Notes: generated by a model from the sequence alone, not told the origin. 64,000 nucleotides of DNA from Desulfovibrio sp. A2 (GCF_000226255.1 NZ_AGFG01000061.1:1-64000), one strand, 5' to 3'; counted from the first letter of the stretch, positions 1 through 9,677 are shown. Numbers and translations: made by a program.

Positions 1-86
1 GGAACAGATATGCAGATGCCAGATCTTTTAAAAAGCGCCTGTTAGGGTGCTGCTGGAAACAGAGCCTTACAGGCGCATATGAAATA

Positions 87-117
87 CCCCCGGCTATGCC
101 GGGGGATTTTTATTTTC
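87..117 (+). terminator. Rho-independent terminator at left edge
   Basis: An 8-bp perfect stem CCCCCGGC/GCCGGGGG with a TAT loop (87-105) is followed by ATTTTTATTTT. It ends a transcript entering from outside the window on the plus strand. The last codons of that gene may be positions 1-45 (stop TAG at 43-45), but the reading frame cannot be settled from so little sequence. A second imperfect inverted repeat (35-46 with 65-76) lies just before it. Confidence 0.8.
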
Positions 118-293
118 GTGCCGCCCCTTCCGTGCAGTCCGGCCTTCCGCGCAGCCCGCGTGGACGGGCCCTGCGGGGGAGGGGGGGATGGCCGCACGGA
201 CGGTTGCGCGCCCGCGCGCCTTGAATATCGCCGTTTCGGCCTTATGTTCTGGGACGAGACACCACCGCGCCAAGCGCGAGGGAGGTGATGCGC

Positions 294-521
294 ATGTTCA
301 CCGGTATAGCACGCGTGCCGAAGCACGTATGGGATAGCGACCCGGCCGTCCGGGACGACTTTGAACGGTTGATCGAACGGCTGGAAGGACTGGCGCTGGA
401 CGTGGGCCTGGACCCCGACCGCAACATCTGCCTTACCGACAACAAGGAGGATGTGCGGGTGGGCATAAGCGAGGAGATGGACGAGTTTCTTCGCGAAGCG
501 CCCGGCACCTGGCGCATGTGA
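294..521 (+). CDS. Small hypothetical protein (75 aa)
   Basis: A 75-residue acidic protein with no recognised domain, signal peptide or membrane segment. It looks helical in the centre (DDFERLIERLEGLALDVGL) and ends in a charged tail. I chose the ATG at 294 because a strong GGAGG (281-285) lies 8 nt upstream; in-frame GTG 285 and ATG 288 overlap or crowd that site. A terminator follows at 578-613, so it is a complete monocistronic unit. The clear ribosome binding site and terminator argue it is real; the function is unknown. Confidence 0.65.
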   Translation: MFTGIARVPKHVWDSDPAVRDDFERLIERLEGLALDVGLDPDRNICLTDNKEDVRVGISEEMDEFLREAPGTWRM

Positions 522-577
522 CAAGTACGGCGCGTCGGCCGGGAACCGGCCGAGAAACGCGCGAACGGCAATGGGAA

Positions 578-613
578 GGGGCGCTCCGCCTGTGGCGGAA
601 CGCCCCGTTTTCG
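578..613 (+). terminator. Terminator after the small hypothetical gene
   Basis: Stem GGGGCG-C-TCCGCC / GGCGGA-A-CGCCCC (578-606) with a TGT loop and one internal mismatch, followed by GTTTT and, further on, CTTTTTT. It serves the plus-strand gene ending at 521 and lies just beyond the 3' end of the minus-strand gene ending at 638. Confidence 0.75.
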
Positions 614-637
614 TGGGCTTTTTTGGCGTGCCCCGCC

Positions 638-1507
638 CTACGAGCAGGACGACGACACCGAGTTGGGCGGAAACACCCGGATGGCCCAGGTCAGCGCCAG
701 CGCGAACAGCGCCGAGACGATGCCCACGGCGGCGTCCCAGAACGGCGGCGCGCCAAGGGCTATGCGCATGAGCAGGGTGGCGATGACGTAGCCCGAGTTG
801 CGGAACACCGCGTGGAACGAGGGCATGAAGGTCTGCGCCACCAGCACCATCAGGATGTCGGCGAAGATGAGCACCGTGTAGATGGTTTCGAAGAAGTCGA
901 ACGACTGGCCGGTGGTGGCGAACATCCAGCCGTCCCACAGGGCCACGCCGATGAACGCCACGAACAGGCCGAGCGCAAGGAGCTTCTTGGCCATGACGTA
1001 GTGCATGCGGTCCATGGCCGAGGTGATGTACCCCTGCGGCCGCTGTACCTTGTAGTAGAGGCCCAGGCACAAAAAGATCACCAGCGCGGCGCTGGCCGAT
1101 ACGATGATGTGCAGCACGGGTTGCAGGTCGAGCGAAAGGCTGATGGGCTCGTGCATGTGCGAAAGTTCCTTGAAGGAGTTTCGCAGCAGGATCAGCGCGA
1201 GAATCTCGAACTGTTTGCCGACGGAGCGCGACAGCGAGCAGGACAGCACCAGGATCAGGCTCATCACTTCCAGCACCAGCAGCATGGTGAAGGCGAAGTT
1301 GACGGCCTGGAAATGGTTGGCGGGAACGAAGCGGGTCAGTTCTATCGGCAGCCCGGCCAGCAGGCCGCGCCGGTTCAGTTCTATGGCGATGATGCCGCCG
1401 ATGAACGCGAAGATGAGACCAAGCGCCACCCGGCGCTGGGTGCGCGGGTGTTCCCAGTAATGGTGCAGCAGGTCGAAGAGATTGGTGAGTGGTTCTAGGC
1501 GGAACAT
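638..1507 (-). CDS. Polytopic membrane protein of unknown function (289 aa)
   Basis: An inner-membrane protein with about six to seven hydrophobic segments, for example LGLIFAFIGGIIAIEL near residue 30, FTMLLVLEVMSLILVLSC near 95, IIVSASAALVIFLCLGLYY near 135, LLALGLFVAFIGVALW near 175 and a C-terminal pair. A cytoplasmic-looking N-terminus (FRLEPLTNLFDLLHHYWEHPRTQRR) precedes the first helix. No catalytic motif is visible and I cannot name the family. It stands alone; about 700 bp without a gene lie upstream of its start. The start ATG (complement of 1505-1507) has no strong Shine-Dalgarno, so the N-terminus could shift slightly. Confidence 0.8.
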   Translation of the reverse strand: MFRLEPLTNLFDLLHHYWEHPRTQRRVALGLIFAFIGGIIAIELNRRGLLAGLPIELTRFVPANHFQAVNFAFTMLLVLEVMSLILVLSCSLSRSVGKQFEILALILLRNSFKELSHMHEPISLSLDLQPVLHIIVSASAALVIFLCLGLYYKVQRPQGYITSAMDRMHYVMAKKLLALGLFVAFIGVALWDGWMFATTGQSFDFFETIYTVLIFADILMVLVAQTFMPSFHAVFRNSGYVIATLLMRIALGAPPFWDAAVGIVSALFALALTWAIRVFPPNSVSSSCS

Positions 1508-2170
1508 GGTCGTGCCCGGGCGCGGGGCCTGTGGATGGTTTCGTGTCTTTCGCGGCTACGCGGAATGCGAGCCGCGTGCGCATGTGACCAGTAGCATCCG
1601 CCTATAACAGGAAATAACGACAAACAGAAAGGGATTTGCCTGAATTTTCCGAACCGTCGGTTGGTCCGCCCCGGCATTGCCGTATGGGCTAGGGACCAGG
1701 TTCACCGGCAAATCCCTTTCTTCGGGAAGTGTTCCGTGGGCATTATTCCTTCGCATCCTCCGTCGGGGTTCATGCGGAGGGCCTCTGCCATGTCCGCCGG
1801 GGCGGCTTGGGCCTTCCCGCGCGTCCATGACGTTTCCCTTGCTATATGAATAAGGCCGCGTGGCAGGGCGTCAAGCGTGGCGGGGGGCGGCTGGCGTTAT
1901 TTTGTGACGGGGCAGGGAAGGGTGGCGGGGAGGCGGCGTGATGAGGGGAGCGAGACGGGGAAAAGGCAGGAAGAGAGGCGCTTCGGAGGCGTGTCGGCAC
2001 GGGTGCATGGGCGGGTGCGGCAGGCCATGCCTGATTGGCCTGTCGGCTGACCTGCCCCCACCTTTCGCCCCGGCGAGACGGCATGACTTGGCGCGCCGTT
2101 TCTGCGAGGGCACGCGGCCCCGGCGGCCTGCCCCGGCCCACCGCGCCCGCCGTACCCGGCGAAAAAACAG
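1508..2170. other. Gene-free stretch upstream of tRNA-Glu
   Basis: No ORF here has convincing codon use or a ribosome binding site. It contains the long inverted repeat at 1626-1721 (own entry) and a GC-rich, low-complexity stretch at about 1850-2160. Any promoter for the minus-strand membrane protein gene should lie near 1510-1620, but I see no clear -35/-10 pair. Confidence 0.5.
1626..1721. repeat. 15-bp inverted repeat framing a 96-bp element
   Basis: AGAAAGGGATTTGCC (1626-1640) is repeated perfectly as its reverse complement (1707-1721), with 66 bp between. The inner ends (TGAA / TTCA) extend the pairing with a 2-nt offset. It may be a long RNA hairpin in the leader of the minus-strand membrane protein gene, or a small MITE-like element. 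No target-site duplication is evident. Confidence 0.6.
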
Positions 2171-2200
2171 TTGACGCGCCGCCTTCCCGTTGGCTATTGA
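2171..2200 (+). promoter_or_regulatory. Sigma70-type promoter of tRNA-Glu
   Basis: TTGACG (2171-2176), an 18-bp spacer, then TATTGA (2195-2200). The predicted transcription start near 2207 leaves a leader of about 20 nt before the mature tRNA at 2229, as expected for a tRNA gene. Confidence 0.55.
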
Positions 2201-2228
2201 ACGCTCCGCGCCATTGGCGCGCCAGCGC

Positions 2229-2305
2229 GTCCCCATCGTCTAGCTGGCCCAGGACAACGGCCTTTCACGCCGTCGACAGGGGTTCAAATCCCCTTGGGGA
2301 CGCCA
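2229..2305 (+). tRNA. tRNA-Glu (anticodon UUC)
   Basis: A complete cloverleaf. The acceptor stem is GTCCCCA/TGGGGAC (2229-2235 with 2295-2301), the D-arm starts at 2238, and the anticodon stem ACGGC/GCCGT (2257-2261 with 2269-2273) encloses loop CTTTCAC with TTC at 2264-2266. The T-arm has GGTTCAAATCC, the discriminator is G2302 and CCA (2303-2305) is encoded. UUC reads GAA/GAG. A terminator follows directly at 2313. Confidence 0.96.
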
Positions 2306-2312
2306 AATTTCG

Positions 2313-2343
2313 AGAGCCACCGGAAATTCCGGTGGCTCTTTTT
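2313..2343 (+). terminator. Terminator after tRNA-Glu
   Basis: A 13-bp perfect stem AGAGCCACCGGAA / TTCCGGTGGCTCT (2313-2325 with 2327-2339) followed by a T-run. It ends the tRNA-Glu transcript 8 nt after the CCA. Confidence 0.9.
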
Positions 2344-2450
2344 GCGTCTGGGGGCGGGGTGGGCATGGCCCATCATGCGCGATGATTGTTCGGCGGGTTC
2401 GCCAGCAGGATGCGCTTCCGTTTCCCTTTCGTGATGATCATGCCCGCACG

Positions 2451-2505
2451 TTCATCCGAAACCATCCGATTCGCGAACCCATAAATTCATCCATTTTCAT
2501 CCGAT
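2451..2505 (+). promoter_or_regulatory. Paired CATCCGA direct repeats (candidate operator)
   Basis: CATCCGA occurs at 2453-2459, 2463-2469 and 2498-2504, with CATCCA at 2488-2493. The half-sites form two pairs with 10-bp internal spacing, the pairs offset by 35 bp. One-helical-turn direct repeats are typical of OmpR/PhoB-type response regulators. They lie about 170-220 bp upstream of the diguanylate cyclase gene. The regulator is unknown. Confidence 0.35.
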
Positions 2506-2673
2506 ACTGGCCATCGGCGCACCATGTAGCCACCAGCGGGTGGACCGGGGCTGGCTGCCCCTTGGACGTTGCATGATACTGCTTGCCCGGCGGCGGAATG
2601 CGGGTGCACAATGGGTCTAGGGTCGGCACGCCCCGCGCGCCGCGCCCATCCCGTTCCGCCGCGAGGAGTGCCG

Positions 2674-4077
2674 ATGTCCCGCTGGGTTCCGTTCCGTCTG
2701 ACGGCCTGTCTTCTGTGCCTCCTGCTGCCCGGCGTGGCCGGGGCAACGTCCGGGACCGCCCCCTTCACCCCGGCGGAACAACGCTTCATCCGCGAGTCCG
2801 GCCCCGTCACCCTGTGCGTTGACCCGGACTGGCCGCCCTTCGAACATGTGGAGGTGCGGAACGGGCAGGCCCGCCATGTGGGCATCGCGGCCGACATCAT
2901 TGAACTGGTGGCCCGGCGCACCGGCCTTTCCTTCGAACTGCTGCCCACGTCCACGTGGGAGGAAAGCATTGCCGCCGCCCGCGCGGGGCGGTGCCAGGCG
3001 CTCAGCTTCCTGAACCAGACGCCGCAGCGCGAGGCGTGGCTGGGCTTCACCGACCCCCTGCTGACCGACCCCAACGTGTTCATCACCCGCGTGGAGCATC
3101 CGGACATCACCGACCCGGCGGCGCTGGTGGGCGAGACCATCGTTTTTCCGCAGGGCACGGCCATGGAGGAACTGATCCGCAAGGACTACCCCAACCTGAA
3201 GGTGCTGGTGGCGGAGTCTGAGGCGCAGGCCATCCGCATGGTGGAGGAACGCAAGGCCGACATGACCATGCGCTCGCTCATCGTGGCGGCCTACACCATA
3301 CGCCAGCAGGGGCTGTTCAACCTGAAGATTGCCGGAAACCTTCCGGAATACCAGAACAAGCTGCGCATGGGCGTGGTGCGGGCCAATCCCTTGCTGCGCA
3401 CGGTGCTGAACCGGGGCATCCGGTCGCTGACGGACGAGGAGCGGCGACAGATCGTCAACCGGCACGTGCCCATCACGGCGCAGACGGCGGTGGATTACTG
3501 GCTGGTGGGGCGCGTGGCGGCGGTGTTCGCGCTGCTGGCCGGGGTGGTGCTGTGGTCCAACCGCAGGCTGAAGCGGATGAACGCGGTGCTGGAACGCCTG
3601 GCCCGCACCGACCCGCTCACGGACCTGCCCAACCGCACCCGGCTGAATGACCTGTTCCGGCGCGAGGTGGACCGGGCCAAACGCTACCGGCGGCCGTTCT
3701 CCATCGTCATCCTGGACATCGACAACTTCAAGCGCGTCAACGATGAGTACGGGCACCTGGCGGGCGACAGGACCTTGCAGGCCTTTGCCGTGGTGGTGCG
3801 CGACAACGTGCGCGGGGCGGACACCGTGGGCCGCTGGGGCGGCGAGGAGTTTCTGGTGCTGTGCCCGGAAACCACGGCGGAAGAGGCGGCGCAATTGGCC
3901 GAGCGGTTGCGCGCGGCCACGCGCGCCACGCCCTTCGAGGGGGGGCGCACCCACACCGTCAGCGCCGGGGTGGCCGCCTTTCATGAGGGCGACGACCTGG
4001 ACGCCCTGCTGAACCGGGCGGACGCCGCCCTGTACCGCGCCAAGAACGCGGGGCGCGACCGGGTGGAGATGGCCTAG
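2674..4077 (+). CDS. Diguanylate cyclase with periplasmic solute-binding sensor domain
   Basis: A 467-aa membrane sensor that should make c-di-GMP from two GTP. It has an N-terminal signal peptide (residues 1-24, LTACLLCLLLPGVAGA), a bacterial type-3 solute-binding domain (about 30-260, FTPAEQRFIRESGPVTLCVD), a transmembrane helix (about 275-295) and a GGDEF domain with the active-site signature GGEEF near residue 389. RGAD lies five residues before GGEEF, so the inhibitory I-site RxxD is intact and product inhibition is expected. By analogy with PBP-type sensors the periplasmic domain should bind an amino acid or similar small molecule. I chose ATG 2674 over the upstream in-frame ATG 2569 because GAGGAG precedes it and the signal peptide starts there. 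Monocistronic. Confidence 0.93.
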   Translation: MSRWVPFRLTACLLCLLLPGVAGATSGTAPFTPAEQRFIRESGPVTLCVDPDWPPFEHVEVRNGQARHVGIAADIIELVARRTGLSFELLPTSTWEESIAAARAGRCQALSFLNQTPQREAWLGFTDPLLTDPNVFITRVEHPDITDPAALVGETIVFPQGTAMEELIRKDYPNLKVLVAESEAQAIRMVEERKADMTMRSLIVAAYTIRQQGLFNLKIAGNLPEYQNKLRMGVVRANPLLRTVLNRGIRSLTDEERRQIVNRHVPITAQTAVDYWLVGRVAAVFALLAGVVLWSNRRLKRMNAVLERLARTDPLTDLPNRTRLNDLFRREVDRAKRYRRPFSIVILDIDNFKRVNDEYGHLAGDRTLQAFAVVVRDNVRGADTVGRWGGEEFLVLCPETTAEEAAQLAERLRAATRATPFEGGRTHTVSAGVAAFHEGDDLDALLNRADAALYRAKNAGRDRVEMA

Positions 4078-4136
4078 CCGCGCGCGGGTCGCCCCGCGAC
4101 TGCGCCCGCGCTGCTTGCCCGGCGCGCTGTTGCCGC

Positions 4137-5540
4137 CTAGGCCCGGAATTCGGCGTGCGGGGGCAGCAGCGGGACAAGGCCGGTCATGAACCGGTCCAGC
4201 GCAAGGGTGATGCGCTCCGAGGCGTGCCCGTCGCCGGGGGCGGCGCAGGCCGCCGCCATGGCCGCGTGGCGCGCGGCGTCATCAAGCAGGGCCGCCGTTT
4301 CGCGCAGAATGGCGGCCTTTTCCGTTCCCACCAGCTTCGCGCGCCCGGCGTGCACTGCCTCCGGCAGGTGCGGCGTGGCGCGCAGGGCCAGCACCGGCAC
4401 GCCCAGCGCGGCGGCCTGTTCCAGCACGTCGGCGGCGTCGGTCAGCACCAGACAGGCGGCGCGCAGGCAGCCCACGAATTCCGGCAGCGGCGGCACCGGC
4501 ATCAGGTGCACGTTGGGCACCGCGCCCAGCAGGGGGATGGCCGCGTCGCGCAGGGGGCGGTGACTGCCCAGCGGCACCAGGAAGCCCGTGTCGCGATGCG
4601 ACAGGGCCAGTTCGCGCACGGCCGCGCAGATGTCCTTGAGGGCCGCGGGGTGCGCCTGCATGCCCGTCAGGCTGACGAGCACGGTGCGCCCCTCGGGAAA
4701 GCGCCCTCCGGCAATGGCCCGGTCCGGTCCGTGGCCGGGGTGGGGCGGCGGGGCGGCGTTTTGGGTGGCGGCGGCGTCCGTTGTCGTGGAGTCCGCCGCG
4801 CCCCGCGCCTTCCGTAGGGACACCGGGCGGATGTCCGGCACCCTTGGAGCGGGCGTCTCCGATGCGCGGGCCGCGAACTGCCCGTCATCATTGTCGTCCG
4901 GCCCGGCGGATGCGTTGTCGGGGGCCGCGCCTTTCTCCTGCCCGCCTTCCGCGAAGCGGCGCAGGCTTTCCACCACGGTGGCCCCGGTGACGGCGATACG
5001 CGCGCCGTCCACGCCGTCGTGCAGCAGGGCCGCGCGCGCCTCCGCCGTGGCGGCGAAGTGCAGCGAGGCCACGGCCGCGATGCAGCGGCGGTTGCCCTCC
5101 TCGGGCGACGGGGTGCCGGGCAGGTCGCCATGCGGGCCTGCGTCGATGTGGGCCACGGGAATGTTGTTGTGAAAGGCGGTAAGCGCCACGGACAGCGCCA
5201 GGGTGGAGGCCCCCTGCACCAGCACGATGTCCGGCCGCAGGCGCGAGACCACCAGCCCGAAGCGCAGCACCGCGTTGCCCGCCAGCAGGTGGAACTGCCC
5301 TTCGTCGATGTCGCCGGGCAGGCTGAGGTCGATGTCGCACTCCATGCCAAGGTCGTGCAGGGTGCGCACGAAGTGGTCGCGGTGCAGGCCCGCGCTGACC
5401 ACGATGGTATGGAAGCGCGCGGCCCCCTCGTGCAGGGCGCGCACCACCGGCGCGCAGGCGATGGCCTGGGCGCGCGTGCCCACCACCACCATGACCTTGG
5501 CCCGGCGCTGGGCGGGAATGTGAACGACGTTGTCTGCCAT
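4137..5540 (-). CDS. UDP-N-acetylglucosamine 2-epimerase-like protein, divergent
   Basis: A 467-aa protein with the WecB-type fold: an N-terminal Rossmann segment (VMVVVGTRAQAIACAPVVRAL), a central HIDAGPHGD...SPEEGNRR block and a C-terminal VPVLALRATPHLPEAVHAG segment. WecB enzymes interconvert UDP-GlcNAc and UDP-ManNAc. The conserved HVEAG reads HIDAG and the usual GHR.E motif with the catalytic His reads TGMQAHP, so epimerase activity is doubtful. A low-complexity insertion of about 90 residues splits the two lobes (about 230-320). The start at 5540 has GGAGGCCCCC just upstream; an in-frame extension to 5723 lacks a ribosome binding site. There are no neighbouring polysaccharide genes, so substrate and pathway are open. 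Confidence 0.75.
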   Translation of the reverse strand: MADNVVHIPAQRRAKVMVVVGTRAQAIACAPVVRALHEGAARFHTIVVSAGLHRDHFVRTLHDLGMECDIDLSLPGDIDEGQFHLLAGNAVLRFGLVVSRLRPDIVLVQGASTLALSVALTAFHNNIPVAHIDAGPHGDLPGTPSPEEGNRRCIAAVASLHFAATAEARAALLHDGVDGARIAVTGATVVESLRRFAEGGQEKGAAPDNASAGPDDNDDGQFAARASETPAPRVPDIRPVSLRKARGAADSTTTDAAATQNAAPPPHPGHGPDRAIAGGRFPEGRTVLVSLTGMQAHPAALKDICAAVRELALSHRDTGFLVPLGSHRPLRDAAIPLLGAVPNVHLMPVPPLPEFVGCLRAACLVLTDAADVLEQAAALGVPVLALRATPHLPEAVHAGRAKLVGTEKAAILRETAALLDDAARHAAMAAACAAPGDGHASERITLALDRFMTGLVPLLPPHAEFRA

Positions 5541-5835
5541 GGGGGCCTCCGTTCCGACAGCACTGTCCGCTGGCGCGCGGCCCGCCCCACCGGCATGATC
5601 CGGCTGGTGCGCGGACAGGCCGCGTCGCGCCAGCGCCTTCGCCGCGCGGCACTTTGCCCAAGGCATAGCAGAGGCGCGTGACGCGGAAAGGGGGCGGTAG
5701 GCATATTTACGCGCGGTTAACACTATTTAACGGTTCTGTTTGCCGTGGGGTTGCCCTTGCGGCGAGGAGCGGTTAGCCAGAAAGGCAGGATCCGCGACCA
5801 CCAGAACCCGCGAACCCCGCTTTCGTCCGCCCATG

Positions 5836-6507
5836 CCCATGCCGAACGCCGAGCCCATGGCCCACCCCGCCGCCTGCCGCCGTCCACAGGGCGGTCACGC
5901 CTCGCATCCCCATGCGCGGGGCCGTGCCGCCGCGCACGCCGCATGTCCCCGCTGCGGGCGGCCCACCCCTCTCGCTTCTCCCGCCATGCGGGGCGCGCCG
6001 GAAGAGGGGACTCTCGCCAGCCTGCTGCGGCGGGGGCTGGCCGCACCCATGCGCTATCTGCGGGCCGCGCCGCTGCCGCACGCCACGGGCGGCGTTTCGG
6101 CGCTCATCGGCGTGGGATGGGTCCGCGCGGCGCTGGAGGCGCTGGCGGAAGAAGCCCTGGCCGCCGGGGTGCTGTTGTGCATGCCCGCGTCCGGCTGGTT
6201 CGGTCTGGCCCTGTTGTGCGGGGCCGACGGCTTGAGCCGCTACCGCGAATACCTGAGGGTGCGCCGCATGCTGCGCCGTTGGGGGTTCACCCCCCGGCTG
6301 CTGCGGCCCCTGGCCGCCTCGCGCTGCCAGCGCGACGCGGCCATGCAGGCCGCGCGCGAGGCAGGCTGCGCCGAGATGGCCCGCACCTACTATCGCGAAC
6401 TGGGCTATCGCTGGTACCATCTGCTGCCCGACAGGGTGGCGGCCAACCCGTTGGCCTTTCTCGACGCGCGGTTCCTGCGCGCCACGTTCCTGCCAGGCAA
6501 ACGCTAG
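5836..6507 (+). CDS. Hypothetical protein (about 223 aa)
   Basis: Unrecognised. The N-terminal 80 residues are low-complexity, with a possible CPRC metal-binding pair near residue 46. The C-terminal two-thirds look like a genuine folded domain, with hydrophobic stretches (LAAGVLLCMPASGWFGLALLC) and a charged helical region rich in Arg, Tyr and Trp (YYRELGYRWYHLLPDR). The start is uncertain: in-frame ATG codons lie at 5836, 5842 and 5857, none with a good Shine-Dalgarno, and a TTG at 5740 is possible. It ends 200 nt before the PAS kinase gene and reads in the same direction. A long ORF in another frame overlaps it, but that is only a 5' extension of the kinase frame. Confidence 0.55.
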   Translation, partial: PMPNAEPMAHPAACRRPQGGHASHPHARGRAAAHAACPRCGRPTPLASPAMRGAPEEGTLASLLRRGLAAPMRYLRAAPLPHATGGVSALIGVGWVRAALEALAEEALAAGVLLCMPASGWFGLALLCGADGLSRYREYLRVRRMLRRWGFTPRLLRPLAASRCQRDAAMQAAREAGCAEMARTYYRELGYRWYHLLPDRVAANPLAFLDARFLRATFLPGKR

Positions 6508-6707
6508 GGTGGGGCGGTCGGCGTTGCGAGCGCCACGGCAACTTCCTGTCGCGCGGGGTCGCGCTCTGGTGTAAGCTCTCGCAGAGCGGGCGCCGGGCAC
6601 GGCGGCGCTTGCCCGGAAGGCGTGGGAATCATTGCCCAGGGTGGGGGCGGATCAAGAGGACGGCGGGCACGCGCGGCGTAAGGCTCGGCCGCAGGGGGAC
6701 GACACGC

Positions 6708-9581
6708 ATGGCAGCCGACGACCGGCACCACGAACACGAAAACGCCAAAGCCAGCCCCGGCGCGGAGTCCGGGCCACAGCCCGGCGAACGCCCGAACGCC
6801 AAGCCCGACGCCAAACCAGCCGTCGGGCCCGGCGAAGGGCCGGATGCGGCGCACGACGACGTGGCCGAGCGCCATCGCCTGCTGCTCGATCACCTGCCAA
6901 GCGGCTACGCCCTGTGCGAGATGTTGTGGGACGAACACGGCGAACCCCGCGACTTCCGGTTTCTGGACATCAATCCCGCCTTCGAGCGCATGACCGGCCT
7001 TTTCCGTGACAGGGTGGTGGGGCGCACGCTGTATGAGGTGTTGCCCGCCATAGACCGCCACTGGGTGGATGCCTATGGCCGCGTGGTGCGCACCGGTGAA
7101 AGCGTCGGCTTCGAGCACCGCGACGCGCAGATGGGCAGGCACTGGGATGTGCGGGCCTGGCGCGCCGCGCCGGGCCGGTTCGCGGTGGTGTTCACCGACG
7201 CCACCCGTTGCCGGGTCATGGAGGATGAATTGCGGCGCTCTTCGGCGTTGCAACGGGCCATGATCCGCAACCTCCCCTTCGACCTGTGGGCGCGCGACGC
7301 CAGTGGCCGCGTGGTCATGCAGAGCGACATTTCGGTGGGCATGTGGGGCGACCTGACCGCCGCGCCAGACCGTGAACTGGCCGTGCCGGAAGCGACCCGC
7401 GCCGGGTGGGCGGGCGTCAACGCCCTGGCCATGGCGGGCGAGACGGTGCGCCACGAGCACGAGGCGCAACTGCCCGATGGCTCGCGCCGGGTCTTCTCCA
7501 GCATGGTGGCCCCCATCCGCGACGAGTCGGGCGAAGGCTTTCTCGGCATCCTCGGCATCAACATCGACATCACCGAGCAGCGCGCCGCCGAACAGGCCCT
7601 GCGCACCAGCGAAACCCGCTTCCGGTCGCTGATCGAGAACGCCCTGAACCTGCCGGTGCAGGGCTACGGCCGCGACCGGCGGGTGTTCTTCTGGAACGCC
7701 GCCAGCGAACGGCTGTACGGCTTCACCCGCGAAGAGGCCGTGGGCAGGCGGCTTGAGGAACTGGTCATCCCCGAGGACATGGCCGACGAGGTGCGGCGCG
7801 ACGTGGCCCGCTGGGTGGAGACCGGCGTGCCGCCCCAGGCGGGCGAACTGCGGCTGCGTCACAAGGACGGCAGCCCGGTGGCGGTGTTCTCGTCGCACGT
7901 CTCGCTGCCGGGGGCGGGCGGCGAACCCGAGATGTACTGCATCGACGTGGACCTCAACGACCTGCGCCGCGCCGAACTGGCCCTGCGCGCCAGCGAGCAG
8001 CGCTTCCGCAGCCTGGTGGCCAACCTGCCGGGCGTGGTCTACCGCTGCGAGGCCGAAGCGCCGTGGCGGGCGCTGTTCGTTTCCGACCAGGTGGAGCAGT
8101 TGACCGGGCACCCGGCGGCGGCGTTCAGCGAAGGGCGCATGGACCTTGAGCAGATCATCCATCCGGACGACCGCGCCCGGATCAGGGTGGAGGCGGCAAC
8201 GGATGATCCGGACGGACATTTTTCGCTGGAATATCGGGTGCTGCACGTGGACGGCACGTTGCGCGCCGTGCTGGAGGAAGGGCGGCGGGTGCGCGACGAG
8301 TCGGGCGTGGAATTTCTGGACGGGGTGATCCTGGACGTCACCCCCTTGCGCGAGGCGTTGCGGGAACTAGCCGTTGCGCGCGATTTTCTGGACGCGGTGA
8401 TGGAGTCCATGCCCTCGGCGCTTGTCGGCGTGGGGCCGGACGGGCGCATCATCCACTGGAATCGCGCGGCCGAGGAGGCGTCCGGCCTGCCGCGCGACGA
8501 GGCGCGCGGAAGGCTTGCCGCAGAGGTGCTCTCCCGGCTGGTGGGCGGCGCGCCGGAGGTGCACGCGGCCGTGGCCCTGAGGCAGGCGGCCCGGTTCGAA
8601 AGCCTGCCCCGCGTGGTGGGCGGTCGGTTGCGCCATCTGGACGTGATGCTCTTCCCCCTGGCGAGACCCGGCGAAGACGATGCGGCGGACGGGCCAGATA
8701 ACGGGTCAGGGGCCGGAGCAGGGGCCGTGGTCGTGCGGGTGGACGACGTCACCGAGCGCACCCGCATGGCGGACATGCTGGTGCAGACCGAAAAAATGCT
8801 GTCGGTGGGCGGCCTTGCGGGCGGCATGGCGCATGAGCTGAACAACCCGCTGGGCGCGGTGCTGCAAGGGGTGCAGAACATCATGCGCCGCCTGGACCCG
8901 GAAATGCCCGCCAACCAGCAGGCCGCGCGCGATGCCGGGGTGTCGCTGCAGGCCATGCGCGCCTACATGCAGGCCCGGCGCATCTCCGAAATGCTGGAGG
9001 GCATCCGCGACGCGGGCGCACGCGCGGCGGACATCATCTCCACCATGCTGGAATTCACGCGGCCCGGACAGGGGCGGCGCACCACGGCGCGGGCGCACGC
9101 GCTGGTCGAACGGGCGCTGTCGCTGGCTGGCAGCGACTACGACCTGCGCCGCCAGTATGATTTCCGCAAGCTGCCCGTGTTGCGCGAATATGCCGAAGCC
9201 GAAGACTCCCTGACCTGCGTGCCCACCGAGATCGAGCAGGTGCTGCTGAACCTGCTCAAGAACGCGGCCCACGCCATGGCGGAAAAGCGCTACCCCGAAG
9301 GGCAGGCCCCCGCCCTGCGGGTGGCCACCCGGCGCGAAGGGGACGAGGTGGTCATCGTGGTGGAGGACAACGGGCCGGGCATGGAGCCCGAGGTGCGCCG
9401 CCGGGTGTTCGAGCCGTTCTTCACCACCAAGCCGCCGGGAGTGGGTACGGGGCTTGGCCTTGCGGTGAGCTATTTCATCGTGACGCGCACCCACGGCGGC
9501 AGCATCACCTGCGACGAGGTGCCCGGCGAGGGGGCCCGGTTCACGGTGCGGTTGCCCGCGAAGCAGGCCGTGGACGGCTAG
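6708..9581 (+). CDS. Multi-PAS sensor histidine kinase (957 aa)
   Basis: A soluble-looking sensor kinase without clear membrane helices. After a low-complexity, charged N-terminus (1-45) come about five PAS/PAC units up to about residue 690 (for example [40 protein letters not shown]). A HisKA dimerisation domain follows with the phospho-acceptor in [11 protein letters not shown] (His near 708), then the HATPase_c domain with N-box ([14 protein letters not shown]), G1 (VEDNGPGM), F-box (FEPFFTTKP) and G2 ([11 protein letters not shown]), all intact. About 40 extra residues ([20 protein letters not shown]) sit between the H-box and the second dimerisation helix. No receiver and no adjacent response regulator gene, so it is an orphan. 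Start ATG 6708 follows GCAGGGGGA. Ligand unknown. Confidence 0.93.
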   Translation: MAADDRHHEHENAKASPGAESGPQPGERPNAKPDAKPAVGPGEGPDAAHDDVAERHRLLLDHLPSGYALCEMLWDEHGEPRDFRFLDINPAFERMTGLFRDRVVGRTLYEVLPAIDRHWVDAYGRVVRTGESVGFEHRDAQMGRHWDVRAWRAAPGRFAVVFTDATRCRVMEDELRRSSALQRAMIRNLPFDLWARDASGRVVMQSDISVGMWGDLTAAPDRELAVPEATRAGWAGVNALAMAGETVRHEHEAQLPDGSRRVFSSMVAPIRDESGEGFLGILGINIDITEQRAAEQALRTSETRFRSLIENALNLPVQGYGRDRRVFFWNAASERLYGFTREEAVGRRLEELVIPEDMADEVRRDVARWVETGVPPQAGELRLRHKDGSPVAVFSSHVSLPGAGGEPEMYCIDVDLNDLRRAELALRASEQRFRSLVANLPGVVYRCEAEAPWRALFVSDQVEQLTGHPAAAFSEGRMDLEQIIHPDDRARIRVEAATDDPDGHFSLEYRVLHVDGTLRAVLEEGRRVRDESGVEFLDGVILDVTPLREALRELAVARDFLDAVMESMPSALVGVGPDGRIIHWNRAAEEASGLPRDEARGRLAAEVLSRLVGGAPEVHAAVALRQAARFESLPRVVGGRLRHLDVMLFPLARPGEDDAADGPDNGSGAGAGAVVVRVDDVTERTRMADMLVQTEKMLSVGGLAGGMAHELNNPLGAVLQGVQNIMRRLDPEMPANQQAARDAGVSLQAMRAYMQARRISEMLEGIRDAGARAADIISTMLEFTRPGQGRRTTARAHALVERALSLAGSDYDLRRQYDFRKLPVLREYAEAEDSLTCVPTEIEQVLLNLLKNAAHAMAEKRYPEGQAPALRVATRREGDEVVIVVEDNGPGMEPEVRRRVFEPFFTTKPPGVGTGLGLAVSYFIVTRTHGGSITCDEVPGEGARFTVRLPAKQAVDG

Positions 9582-9677
9582 GATCATTTGGCGACAGCCC
9601 CTGCAGATCGCCTCCCATTGTTTTTCGAGAATCCACTGGCGGGCTCACGGCCGATGTGGCGCACGAGCCGTGTCCGT

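Noticed and set aside
5745..6707. In-frame 5' extension of the PAS kinase by about 320 codons
   Set aside because: No conserved domain and no ribosome binding site. It overlaps in another frame a hypothetical gene with better protein character. The ATG at 6708 has a purine-rich site.
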